DNA from: Nocardioides jensenii JCM 1364 = NBRC 14755
Lineage (GTDB): Bacteria > Actinomycetota > Actinomycetes > Propionibacteriales > Nocardioidaceae
DNA: 56,268 bases
Assembly: GCF_001552535.1 (NCBI RefSeq)
Contig: NZ_BCRJ01000010.1
Coordinates: forward strand, 1-56,268
Direction: 5' to 3'
The notes below the pieces were generated by a model. The model was not told the DNA's origin. It ran no database searches and saw nothing but the letters and a program-made list of their open reading frames with translations. Position numbers and translations under genes: made by a program. This document shows positions 25,472 through 33,114 of the stretch, one piece after another; positions within the stretch are counted from its first letter, which is position 1; every line of letters starts with the position of its first letter.

Positions 25472-26845
25472 TCAGGAGCTCCGGGCGCGCAGGACCTCCT
25501 GGAACCAGCGGTAGGAGTCCTTGGGCGTGCGTGCCTGCGTCTCGTAGTCGACGTGCACCATCCCGAAGCGCTTCGAGTAGCCCTCGGCCCACTCGAAGTT
25601 GTCCATCAACGACCACGCGAAGTAGCCGCGCACGTCCACCCCGCCCGCGATCGCCTCGGCCACCGCCCCCACGTGCTGGGCGTGGTAGTCGATCCTGCCC
25701 TGGTCGTGCACGGCGCCGTCGGGCCCGACGTTGTCGTCGAAGGAACAGCCCGACTCGGTGACGTAGACCGGTGGCAACGCGTCGCCGTACCGTTCCTTGA
25801 ACTGGGTGAGGATCCCGCGCAGGCCCTCGGGAGCAATCGCCCACCCGAAGCCGGTGGTGGGGTAGCCGGCGAGCTGCCGCATCTCGAACGGCAGTCCCTC
25901 GGGCAGCGCCGCCCCCTCGAGGGCGGGTGACTCGGCGTCTCCGCCGCCCGGCTCACCCACCACCACCGGCTGGTAGTAGTTGATGCCGTAGAAGTCCAAC
26001 GGAGTGTTCATCACGGCCAGGTCCTCGGCCACCGGCCCGGGCATCAGCTCGGCGAACAGGGGGTCGGGGTACTCCCCTCTCAGCAGTGGGTCGGCGAAGA
26101 GCCAGTTCACCAGATCGTCGTACGACGCCGCAGCCTCGGTGTCGGCGGGCGAGTCACTGGCCGGCCAGGACGGCTGGTGGTTGGAGGCGATCCCGATGTT
26201 CGAGGCACCGACCGCACGCAGGGCCCGCGTCGCCAGACCGTGACCGAGCAGCAGGTGGTGGGCCACCGGCAGCGCCCCGAACCCGAGCGCCTTGCCGGGT
26301 GCGTGGGTGCCGACCGCGTGCCCGAACATCGTCGCGACCACCGGTTCGTTGAGCGGCATCCACATGTCCACCCGGTCGGCGAGGCGGTCGGCGACCACCG
26401 TGGCGTAGTCGGCAAAGCGCAGCGAGGTCTCCCGGTTCTCCCACCCACCCGCGTCCTGCAGGGCCTGGGGAAGGTCCCAGTGATACAGCGTCGCCGCGGG
26501 CTTGATCCCCGCTTCCAGCAACGCATCAACGAGCCGGTCGTAGAAGGCGAGCCCCTTCTCGTTCACCTCACCCGCGCCGGTCGGCATGATCCGGGGCCAG
26601 GCGATCGAGAACCGGTAGGCGTCGATGCCGAGGTCGGCCATCAGCCCGACGTCCTCGCGCCAACGGTGGTAGTGGTCGCAGGCCACGGCTCCGGTGTCGC
26701 CGTCCTTGATCCGGCCCGGCTCGGCGCAGAACGTGTCCCAGATGGACGGCCCGCGGCCGTCCTCGGCGACGGCGCCCTCGATCTGGTACGACGCGGTCGC
26801 CACACCGAATCGGAAGTCGGCGGGCAGGGTGGGCAGGTCAGGCAT
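25472..26845 (-). CDS. GH1 family beta-glucosidase
   Basis: A protein of 457 residues of glycoside hydrolase family 1, probably cytoplasmic since there is no signal peptide. 'FRFGVATASYQIEGA' starts the barrel. Acid/base Glu167 is in 'WMPLNEPVV' and nucleophile Glu364 is in 'VYVTESGCSF'. 'YFAWSLMDNFEWAEGYSKRFG' is the C-terminal family motif. The ATG at 26845 has AGAGG at proper spacing. An ATG at 26875 overlaps the stop of the decayed transporter gene upstream as ATGA and may have been the coupled start of the old operon. With that transporter lost, how its beta-glucoside substrate enters is unclear. Confidence 0.93.
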   Translation of the reverse strand: MPDLPTLPADFRFGVATASYQIEGAVAEDGRGPSIWDTFCAEPGRIKDGDTGAVACDHYHRWREDVGLMADLGIDAYRFSIAWPRIMPTGAGEVNEKGLAFYDRLVDALLEAGIKPAATLYHWDLPQALQDAGGWENRETSLRFADYATVVADRLADRVDMWMPLNEPVVATMFGHAVGTHAPGKALGFGALPVAHHLLLGHGLATRALRAVGASNIGIASNHQPSWPASDSPADTEAAASYDDLVNWLFADPLLRGEYPDPLFAELMPGPVAEDLAVMNTPLDFYGINYYQPVVVGEPGGGDAESPALEGAALPEGLPFEMRQLAGYPTTGFGWAIAPEGLRGILTQFKERYGDALPPVYVTESGCSFDDNVGPDGAVHDQGRIDYHAQHVGAVAEAIAGGVDVRGYFAWSLMDNFEWAEGYSKRFGMVHVDYETQARTPKDSYRWFQEVLRARSS

Positions 26846-26871
26846 CGGAAGGCCTCTCGGGTGTGGGTGGG

Positions 26872-27122
26872 TCATCGGAGGGACGGTCGGTGCACGGAAC
26901 GGATGCGGTGGACCAGGAGTCCACCGAGGAGAGCGAGCAGACTCGACACCCGGAACAGTGCCTGACAGCCGGACAGGTGACCAGCGGTGCGGCGAGGGCG
27001 GGTGCGATCACCTGCGGCAGCGCGCTGGCGATGTTGTGCACGCCCAGGTCCTTCCCGCGGGCCTCGGCGTGGTCACGGTCGAGCCCGGTCACCAGACCGA
27101 GGCCGTACTCCTTGTGGTCGGG
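26872..27122 (-). pseudogene. C-terminal remnant of an MFS sugar transporter
   Basis: On the minus strand, one frame reads 'GLVTGLDRDHAEARGKDLG', then 'VHNIASALPQVIAPALAAPLV' in shortened form, the conserved region before the last two helices of MFS sugar permeases. After a frameshift near 26980, the second frame reads 'LFRVSSLLALLGGLLVHRIR' and stops at 26872. The first 300 or so residues are missing. The stop codon overlaps an ATG of the GH1 gene as ATGA, so this was an uptake-hydrolysis operon that has lost its transporter. Confidence 0.7.
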
Positions 27123-27192
27123 GCCAAGGATTCGACACGGGTTGGGCAGCAGCACCTGGATCGGCCCCACACAGAGCGATCGCGACATCTGG

Positions 27193-27240
27193 TTTTGTCG
27201 ACAAAACGATATGACGACAAAGCTATGTATCGTCATGTCG
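27193..27240. promoter_or_regulatory. palindrome and hairpin near the parB stop
   Basis: TTTTGTCGACAAAA (27193-27206) is a perfect 14-bp palindrome. CGATATGACGA (27208-27218) and TCGTCATGTCG (27230-27240) form an inverted repeat with one mismatch. A smaller palindrome GACATGTC lies at 27248-27255. The cluster is upstream of the decayed transporter and the GH1 gene and downstream of parB. It may be the old operator and promoter of the sugar operon, or a parB terminator. Confidence 0.45.
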
Positions 27241-27308
27241 CTGTGGTGACATGTCGCCTGCGAGGTCGGTTGGCGGTGCCATCACAGCGGCCGCCGCTCC
27301 CCACCGGG

Positions 27309-28406
27309 TCAGATCGGGCGGTCCTGACGGTTGCGCGGGTCCATGATGTCGACGATGCGACGCAGGTCGTCCATCGAGGCGAACTCGACCGTGATCTTGC
27401 CCTTGCTGCGGCCCAGATCGACCTTGACCCGGGTCTCGAAACGGTCTGAGAGGCGCTCGGCAAGGTCGGCCAGCCCGGGAGCGGTCGGCTTGTTGCGTGC
27501 CGTGCGACTGCCCTTGCTGCCGTGGTCCCCGACCGCGACGATCTCCTCGAGGCCGCGCACACTGATCCCCTCGGAGACCACGCGCTGAGCCAGTCGGTCC
27601 TGGAGGTCTCCGTCGTCGACGGCGAGCAGCGACCGGGCATGCCCGGCGGAGAGCACACCCGCGGCCACCCGGCGTTGGACGGGCGCGGAGAGCTTGAGCA
27701 GGCGCAGCGTGTTGCTGATCTGCGGTCGCGAGCGTCCGATCCGCCCGGCGAGCTCGTCGTGGGTGCAGCCGAAGTCCTCCAGCATCTGCTGGTAGGCCGC
27801 GGCCTCTTCGAGTGGGTTGAGCTGCGAGCGGTGCAGGTTCTCCAGGAGGGCGTCGCGCAGCATGTCGTTGTCGCCGGTCTGGCGCACGATCGCCGGGATG
27901 AGCTCCTGGCCGGCTTCCTGGGAGGCCCGCCACCGACGCTCACCCATGATCAGCTCGTACGCCGGCTCACCGTCACTGCCGGTGGCCCGCTCGCCCTCGA
28001 GCCGTCGTACGACGATCGGCTGGAGCAGGCCGACTTCGCGGATCGAGTGGACCAGCTCGGCCATCGCCTCCTCCTCGAAGACCTGGCGTGGCTGGCGGGC
28101 GTTCGGGGTGATGCTCGTCAGTGGCAGCTCGGCGAAGTAGGCGCCGGCCACCTCGGCGGGTGTCGAGGAACTCCCCGCGTCGCCCGGAGCGTCGCCCTGG
28201 GCAGTCGAGGAGCCAGTCCCGGCGTCACCGACCGGCGTGTCGCCGGAGTATGCGGCCCCGGCGGAGTAGGAAGGAAGCGACGACGCGTCAATCAGCGAGC
28301 CGGCACGGTCCCGCGCGGCCGGCGACTCGGGCTCCGCGGGAGCCGTCGGGATCAACGCGCCGAGACCACGCCCGAGACCGCGGCGCTGTGTGTGCTTCTG
28401 GTTCAT
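27309..28406 (-). CDS. parB: chromosome-partitioning protein ParB
   Basis: A protein of 365 residues that loads as a CTP-dependent clamp at parS and organises the origin region. '[11 protein letters not shown]' opens the protein and a Ser/Gly/Ala-rich linker follows. The ParB/Srx fold carries the CTPase motif GERRWRA (155-161) and '[17 protein letters not shown]'. The HTH region follows ('[24 protein letters not shown]'), and the C-terminal dimerisation domain ends in '[17 protein letters not shown]'. The start overlaps the parA stop by four bases. Confidence 0.97.
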   Translation of the reverse strand: MNQKHTQRRGLGRGLGALIPTAPAEPESPAARDRAGSLIDASSLPSYSAGAAYSGDTPVGDAGTGSSTAQGDAPGDAGSSSTPAEVAGAYFAELPLTSITPNARQPRQVFEEEAMAELVHSIREVGLLQPIVVRRLEGERATGSDGEPAYELIMGERRWRASQEAGQELIPAIVRQTGDNDMLRDALLENLHRSQLNPLEEAAAYQQMLEDFGCTHDELAGRIGRSRPQISNTLRLLKLSAPVQRRVAAGVLSAGHARSLLAVDDGDLQDRLAQRVVSEGISVRGLEEIVAVGDHGSKGSRTARNKPTAPGLADLAERLSDRFETRVKVDLGRSKGKITVEFASMDDLRRIVDIMDPRNRQDRPI

Positions 28407-29383
28407 GCCTTCGCTCCCTTGCTCGCCATCTCGCGAGCGGCTTCGAGATAGCTGAGTGCCCCCGGTGAACCTGGATCGTAGGACATCACGGTCTGCCCGT
28501 AGGAAGGCGCCTCCGAGACCCGCACCGAGCGGGGGATCGAGGTCTTCAGCACCGTGTCTCCGAAGTGCTCGCGCACCTCGTCGGCCACTCCTGCGGCGAG
28601 ACGGGTGCGGGCGTCGTACATCGTGATCAAGATGGTGGTGACATCGAGACGGTTGTTGAGGTGCTTCTTGACCATCTCGACCGTCTCGAGCAGCTGCCCC
28701 AGGCCTTCGAGCGCGTAGTACTCGGCCTGGATCGGGATCAGCATCTCCGCACCGGCCACCAGGGCGTTGAGCGTGAGCAGGCCCAAGGACGGTGGGCAGT
28801 CGATGAGGACGTAGTCGAAGCGATCGTCGCCGACCTCGGACTCGGTCCCGACCAGCGGGTGGGCAGCGATCGCCTTCTGCAGCCGACTCTCGCGCGCCAC
28901 CACGGAGACCAGCTCGATCTCCGCGCCAGCCAGGTCGATCGTGGCCGGGACGACGTAGAGATTCTCCTGCTCCGGGCTCTGCTGGGCGACCTCCTCCAGC
29001 GACGAGCCCTCGACGAGCATGTCGTACGTCGAGGGGACTCCGCGGTGATGCTCGACCGAGAGTGCCGTGGACGCATTGCCCTGCGGGTCGAGGTCGATGA
29101 CCAGCACCTTCTGACCGAGCTGCACCAGCGCTGCGGCCAGGTTCACCGTCGAGGTCGTCTTGCCGACGCCGCCCTTCTGGTTCGCCACGACCATCACGCG
29201 GGTGTGACCGGGTCGGCCCACCAGGGGGCGGCCGTACGCCGTCCGTCGGGCCAGGATCGAGTGCTCCGCGGCACGCGCCAGTGGCGTCGTCTCGTCCGGG
29301 AACGCGGGCTCCGTGTCGGCCAGTTCGGCGGCCGTCCGGACCACGAATCCGGGGCTGGAGGCCGATGTTTCACGTGAAACCAC
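28403..29383 (-). CDS. parA: chromosome-partitioning ATPase ParA
   Basis: A protein of 326 residues. The deviant Walker A motif KGGVGKTT (70-77) in '[22 protein letters not shown]', '[13 protein letters not shown]' and '[18 protein letters not shown]' identify a ParA/Soj ATPase, which binds DNA without sequence preference and moves ParB-bound origins. I chose the GTG at 29383 because AGAGG lies six bases ahead and it leaves a 116-base gap to rsmG. An ATG at 29587 is in frame but would overlap rsmG by 88 bases. The chosen start codon abuts a parS site, so the protein begins '[10 protein letters not shown]'. Confidence 0.93.
   Translation of the reverse strand: MVSRETSASSPGFVVRTAAELADTEPAFPDETTPLARAAEHSILARRTAYGRPLVGRPGHTRVMVVANQKGGVGKTTSTVNLAAALVQLGQKVLVIDLDPQGNASTALSVEHHRGVPSTYDMLVEGSSLEEVAQQSPEQENLYVVPATIDLAGAEIELVSVVARESRLQKAIAAHPLVGTESEVGDDRFDYVLIDCPPSLGLLTLNALVAGAEMLIPIQAEYYALEGLGQLLETVEMVKKHLNNRLDVTTILITMYDARTRLAAGVADEVREHFGDTVLKTSIPRSVRVSEAPSYGQTVMSYDPGSPGALSYLEAAREMASKGAKA
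29366..29381. other. parS site at the parA start codon
   Basis: TGTTTCACGTGAAACC matches the ParB-binding palindrome TGTTTCACGTGAAACA at 15 of 16 bases, with the 14-bp core perfect. It occupies codons 2-6 of parA (encoding VSRET) and overlaps the start codon. Confidence 0.93.
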
Positions 29384-29396
29384 GGAATCCTCTTCC

Positions 29397-29461
29397 TGTG
29401 GAGAATGGACCTGAGTCTGTGGACAACCACGCTCAGGGGAGGGGTTGTCACCGGTGGATAA
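29397..29461. promoter_or_regulatory. DnaA-box cluster in the rsmG-parA gap
   Basis: The plus strand reads TGTGGAGAA (29397-29405), TGTGGACAA (29418-29426) and GGTGGATAA (29453-29461). The middle one is a perfect inverted TTGTCCACA box, the others are weaker. They lie upstream of parA, so DnaA could control segregation genes; that is inference. Confidence 0.5.
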
Positions 29462-29499
29462 CTCCGAAACGACCCGCTGCTCAGGCTCCTCGGCCTGAT

Positions 29500-30228
29500 T
29501 CACGATCGGCCCGGGGAACGCCGATGGGAGTTCTTGCGGGCACTGTCGCTCGGAACGTCCCAACGTACCTTCGGAGGGCCGTCCCATGCCACTCTCACCG
29601 CATAGGTCTGTGGATCGACGATGCCCTCGCCCAGCACCACGGGCACGGGGGACGAGCAGCCGAACCCGGTCAGCACGGCGGAGGCATCATCGATCTCGGC
29701 CGTGAGTGAGGAACCCTTCATCGCGACCAGCTCACCTGAAGCGGCGACAAGTGGCATCGACCACTCGAGAAGGCGTCCCAAGGGAGCCACCGCACGCGAG
29801 GTCACCACGTCGAAGGTGCGGAGGCCGTGCACGGCGTCGGCTCGGCCCCGAATCACCTCGACATTGGTCAGCTCCAGCTCGGCGACCACCTCGTCCAGAT
29901 AGGTCGTGCGTCGGAGCAGAGGCTCGACCAGAGTGAGGCTGAGATCTGGGCGGGCGATCGCCAGCACGATGCCGGGGAGACCGGCCCCGCTGCCGATGTC
30001 ACAGACTGTGGACCCGGCCGGGATCGCCTCGCCGAGCACCGCACAGTTGAGCAGGTGCCGTTCCCACAGGCGGGGCGCCTCACGGGGTCCGATCAGTCCC
30101 CGCACCACGCCGGCATCGGCCAGCGAGGCGGCGTAGGCCTCGGCCAGGGGAAGACGATCAGCTGAGAACACCCTCCGCGCCGCCTCCGGAGTTTCGGGGG
30201 GCGCGGAGGGTGTTTCACGTGAAACCAC
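29500..30228 (-). CDS. rsmG: 16S rRNA (guanine-N7) methyltransferase RsmG
   Basis: A protein of 242 residues, the GidB/RsmG methyltransferase that modifies G527 of 16S rRNA. The SAM motif 'TVCDIGSGAGLPGIVLAIARP' is clear. 'LWERHLLNCAVLGEAIP' and 'DVVTSRAVAPLGRLLEWSMPL' are family signatures. I chose the GTG at 30228, 13 bases after the jag stop. Like parA, this gene starts inside a parS site and its product begins 'VVSRETP'. Confidence 0.93.
   Translation of the reverse strand: MVSRETPSAPPETPEAARRVFSADRLPLAEAYAASLADAGVVRGLIGPREAPRLWERHLLNCAVLGEAIPAGSTVCDIGSGAGLPGIVLAIARPDLSLTLVEPLLRRTTYLDEVVAELELTNVEVIRGRADAVHGLRTFDVVTSRAVAPLGRLLEWSMPLVAASGELVAMKGSSLTAEIDDASAVLTGFGCSSPVPVVLGEGIVDPQTYAVRVAWDGPPKVRWDVPSDSARKNSHRRSPGRS
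30211..30226. other. parS site at the rsmG start codon
   Basis: TGTTTCACGTGAAACC, with a perfect 14-bp core, covers codons 2-6 of rsmG and touches its GTG start. It lies 845 bases from the parA copy. Confidence 0.93.
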
Positions 30229-30241
30229 GATCAGGCGACCA

Positions 30242-30739
30242 TCACGAGGGGAGCACCACGACGAAGCGACGCGGCTCCGCACCTTCGGATTCCGACTGCA
30301 GGCCAGCGCCGGCCACCGCATCGTGCACGACCTTGCGCTCGAAGGGAGACATCGGCTCGAGCGAGACCGCTTCGCCGGACTCCTTGACCTGGGCGATGGT
30401 CTCCTCGGCCAGCTTGACCAGGCGGGTCTTCTGGTCGGCCCGATAGCCGCTGATGTCGAGCATCAGACGGGAGCGGTCCCCGGTCTCGCGGTAGACGGCC
30501 AGCCGGGTGAGTTCCTGGAGCGCCTCGAGCACCTCGCCGTTGGCGCCGACCAGCTGGTTCAGGTCAGCCCCGACGATCGAGACCGCCGCACGGTCGCCCT
30601 CGACGTCCATGTCCAGGTCGCCATCCAGATCGGCGATGTCGAGCAGTTCCTCGAGGTAGTCGGCGGCAATGTCGCCCTCCTGCTCGAGGCGCTGGATGCG
30701 GGAGGGACGCTCGGCGTCCTGGGTCACTTCATCAGTCAC
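30242..30739 (-). CDS. jag: Jag/KhpB family RNA-binding protein
   Basis: A protein of 165 residues. An acidic N-terminus is followed by a KH-like domain ('VGADLNQLVGANGEVLEALQELTRLAVYRE'). A C-terminal R3H domain carries 'MSPFERKVVHDAVAGA'. It binds RNA and works beside YidC, whose gene lies 30 bases upstream in the same operon. Confidence 0.93.
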   Translation of the reverse strand: MTDEVTQDAERPSRIQRLEQEGDIAADYLEELLDIADLDGDLDMDVEGDRAAVSIVGADLNQLVGANGEVLEALQELTRLAVYRETGDRSRLMLDISGYRADQKTRLVKLAEETIAQVKESGEAVSLEPMSPFERKVVHDAVAGAGLQSESEGAEPRRFVVVLPS

Positions 30740-30769
30740 GGTGTGGAGCTCCTTGGTGCTATGGATAGG

Positions 30770-31750
30770 TCAGGGACGCTTCTTCGGCGGACTCTTCTTC
30801 TTGTTCGTCCGCTGGCTGCGAGGCTGCTTCTTCGGCTGCACGCGCGGCGCGGCCTTCGGCTCCTCTGCGGCCTCGGTGAGCGTGTCGGTGGACACCTCGG
30901 CGTCGGTCTTCAGGCCCTTGCGGGCGGCGCGCGCACTGTCTCGCTCCGCCTTGGCGGCGGCCGCGGGAGTGCCGGGCACGGGGTTGTTGCGGATCACGTA
31001 GAACTGCTGACCCATGGTCCACAGGTTCGAGACGGTCCAGTAGATGAGCACGCCGATCGGGAACGCGATGCCACCGACCGCGAAGACGACCGGCAGCACG
31101 TAGAGCATCATCTTCTGCTGCTGCGCGTAGGGGCCGCTCATCGCACTGGCCGGCATGTTCTTGGTCATCAGCTGGCGCTGGGTGGTGAAGGTGGTGACCA
31201 GCATGGCGAGCACGAAGAACAGGGCCAGGACCTGCAGGCCGTGGTCTCCGTCCGCCTTGAGGAAGGTGCCCGCGATCGGCACGTCGAACAGCTTGGAGGC
31301 ACCGAACTGCTTGGCGGCGGTCTCGTCGAGAACGCCGTGCGCCTTGCCGTGCTTGGCGGCCTGGTCGAGCAGCCGGAACAGCGCCAGGAAGATCGGCATC
31401 TGCAGCAGGATCGGCAGGCAGGAGGCGAACGGGTTGGTGCCGGCCTCCTTGTAGAGCGCCATCGTCTCCTGAGCCAGCCGCTCACGGTCGTGGCCGTACT
31501 TCTTCTGCAGCTCCTTCACCTTGGGCTGCAGGAGCTGCATGTTGCGCGAAGACTTGATCTGCTTGACGAAGAGCGGGATCAGGGCCGCGCGGATCACCAA
31601 GGTGAGCCCGACGATCGACAACGCCCACGAGGCCCCGGATGCCGGGTCCAGGAAGGTGCTGAACAGCTTGTGGAAACCGACCAGTACGACGGAGATCACG
31701 TAGTACAGCGGGACCATGATGAAGTGGCCGATGTCGCCGAGGAAGGACAC
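30770..31750 (-). CDS. yidC: membrane protein insertase YidC
   Basis: A protein of 326 residues with five core membrane helices. Family signatures are the Arg in 'WALSIVGLTLVIRAALIPLF', the cytoplasmic hairpin 'QPKVKELQKKYGHDRERLAQE', 'TNPFASCLPILLQMPIFLALFRLL' and 'VLIYWTVSNLWTMGQQ'. The C-terminal 60 residues are a basic tail ('KKQPRSQRTNKKKSPPKKRP') that can contact the ribosome. It is directly adjacent to yidD. Confidence 0.96.
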   Translation of the reverse strand: MSFLGDIGHFIMVPLYYVISVVLVGFHKLFSTFLDPASGASWALSIVGLTLVIRAALIPLFVKQIKSSRNMQLLQPKVKELQKKYGHDRERLAQETMALYKEAGTNPFASCLPILLQMPIFLALFRLLDQAAKHGKAHGVLDETAAKQFGASKLFDVPIAGTFLKADGDHGLQVLALFFVLAMLVTTFTTQRQLMTKNMPASAMSGPYAQQQKMMLYVLPVVFAVGGIAFPIGVLIYWTVSNLWTMGQQFYVIRNNPVPGTPAAAAKAERDSARAARKGLKTDAEVSTDTLTEAAEEPKAAPRVQPKKQPRSQRTNKKKSPPKKRP

Positions 31751-32038
31751 TCAGGCTCCTTGGAGAGGGGCGGGTGATGCAGGACGTTGGGTGGCGGCCT
31801 CCGGGGCCTGAGGCTCGGCGGACCGGGCCGGTGGCACGGGGTCGTAGCCGCCGGCAGCCCACGGGTGACAGCGTGACAGACGCCGCACAGCCAACCAGGA
31901 GCCACGGATGCTGCCGTGCACGGTCACGGCTTCCAGTGCGTACGCCGAACAGGAGGGGTGGTAGCGGCACACCTGACCGTAGAGCGGGCTGATCAACAGC
32001 CGATAGGCCTTGAGGAACCAGATCAGGGGGTACTTCAC
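31751..32038 (-). CDS. yidD: membrane protein insertion efficiency factor YidD
   Basis: A protein of 95 residues with the conserved '[20 protein letters not shown]' segment, including its two Cys, and '[17 protein letters not shown]'. It has an N-terminal amphipathic helix and a Pro/Ala-rich tail. It lies between rnpA (four-base overlap) and yidC, the usual order. Confidence 0.95.
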   Translation of the reverse strand: MKYPLIWFLKAYRLLISPLYGQVCRYHPSCSAYALEAVTVHGSIRGSWLAVRRLSRCHPWAAGGYDPVPPARSAEPQAPEAATQRPASPAPLQGA

Positions 32039-32385
32039 GCCTTCACCCGGCCCAGGGTGTGTGCCAGGTCGGCGGCCAGGTCGGCGTACGACGCCCCCGC
32101 GGAGGCCGGCAGTGCGCGCACCACGAGCACGCCAGAATCCGGGAGCAGCGATAGCCGTTCCCGGATCAGGTGTCGAAGTCGACGCTTCACGCGATTGCGG
32201 ATGACCGCATTCCCGACTGCCTTGCTCACCACGAACCCGACTCGCACCGGCGCGTCGTGCGACGCAGCGGGATCCTCGGGCGTCCAGAGGTGGACGACCA
32301 GGGTCCGCGAACCGGCACGGCGGCCGTTGCGTGATGCGGAACGGAAGTCAGCGCCAGTGGTGAGACGGTGCTCCCGGGGCAGCAC
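32035..32385 (-). CDS. rnpA: ribonuclease P protein component
   Basis: A basic protein of 116 residues, the cofactor of the RNase P ribozyme that trims tRNA 5' ends. '[22 protein letters not shown]' and the RNA-binding signature '[19 protein letters not shown]' are clear. It lies 24 bases after rpmH. Confidence 0.96.
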   Translation of the reverse strand: MLPREHRLTTGADFRSASRNGRRAGSRTLVVHLWTPEDPAASHDAPVRVGFVVSKAVGNAVIRNRVKRRLRHLIRERLSLLPDSGVLVVRALPASAGASYADLAADLAHTLGRVKA

Positions 32386-32409
32386 GGCCGCGCAGATTCA
32401 GCAGCGGGC

Positions 32410-32547
32410 TCAGACAGCGAGCTTGCTGCGGCCCTTGCGACGGCGGGTGGAAAGGATGGCGCGGCCGGCGCGGGTGCGCATGCGCAGACGGAACCCGTGC
32501 ACCTTGTGACGGCGGCGGTTGTTCGGCTGGTAGGTACGCTTGCTCAC
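32410..32547 (-). CDS. rpmH: 50S ribosomal protein L34
   Basis: A 45-residue, very basic protein: '[20 protein letters not shown]' followed by '[20 protein letters not shown]' and a KLAV end. It starts at a GTG seven bases after GGGGAGA. It heads the rpmH-rnpA-yidD-yidC-jag-rsmG-parA-parB set and is divergent from dnaA. Confidence 0.97.
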   Translation of the reverse strand: MSKRTYQPNNRRRHKVHGFRLRMRTRAGRAILSTRRRKGRSKLAV

Positions 32548-33114
32548 GAGCTTTATCTCCCCTGGAGGATGGGTTCAGGACTGGTCGGTCCGCTGGTCTT
32601 TCACCACCGGCGCCCAACGCGACGGGCAGCAATTCGGCTGGCACCGCCCACCCACGCAAGGCCCTGTGTCCGTAGGAACGGTCAGGGCAGTCGTGGACAT
32701 GCGGCACCGGTCGACACCGGGGTGACCAAGTCACGGTACGCGTTGGGCGAAGAGGGGGTCAAACTCACCCACCCCCAGCCTGTGGATGACGGGTTGATCC
32801 GGGAGCCCTTCGCTTGTTACGTTCGCCCCTACCCCGCCCCCGAAGTCCCCTTCTCCGGCGCCCCGCGCAACCCAGCGTGACCTCGGTCACAAAGTCGCTG
32901 AAAATGCCTCTGAGCAGGGAAAACGCATGAGCACCGAGGCCACGGGAGTGACCTTGAGCAGGGTTCTCCACAAGAGATACCCTGCGTTCACAGCCTGTGG
33001 ACAAAGCTGTGGACAGAATTTTCCCGGCAACGACCGGGGTAGCGCGACGGCACGATGTGATGTAACACGCGGCTCCGGCCGCCCCGCGAGCGACGAAGTT
33101 GGGGAGAACCACTG
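32548..33114. promoter_or_regulatory. rpmH-dnaA intergenic region with DnaA boxes
   Basis: This 567-base divergent gap holds no credible gene. DnaA-box-like sites are TTCTCCACA (32964-32972), the perfect inverted box TGTGGACAA (32996-33004) and TGTGGACAG (33008-33016). A candidate dnaA promoter, TTGAGC (32954-32959) with TACCCT (32978-32983) 18 bases later, overlaps the first box, as expected if DnaA represses its own gene. I see no other structure apart from the leader of rpmH. Confidence 0.7.
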
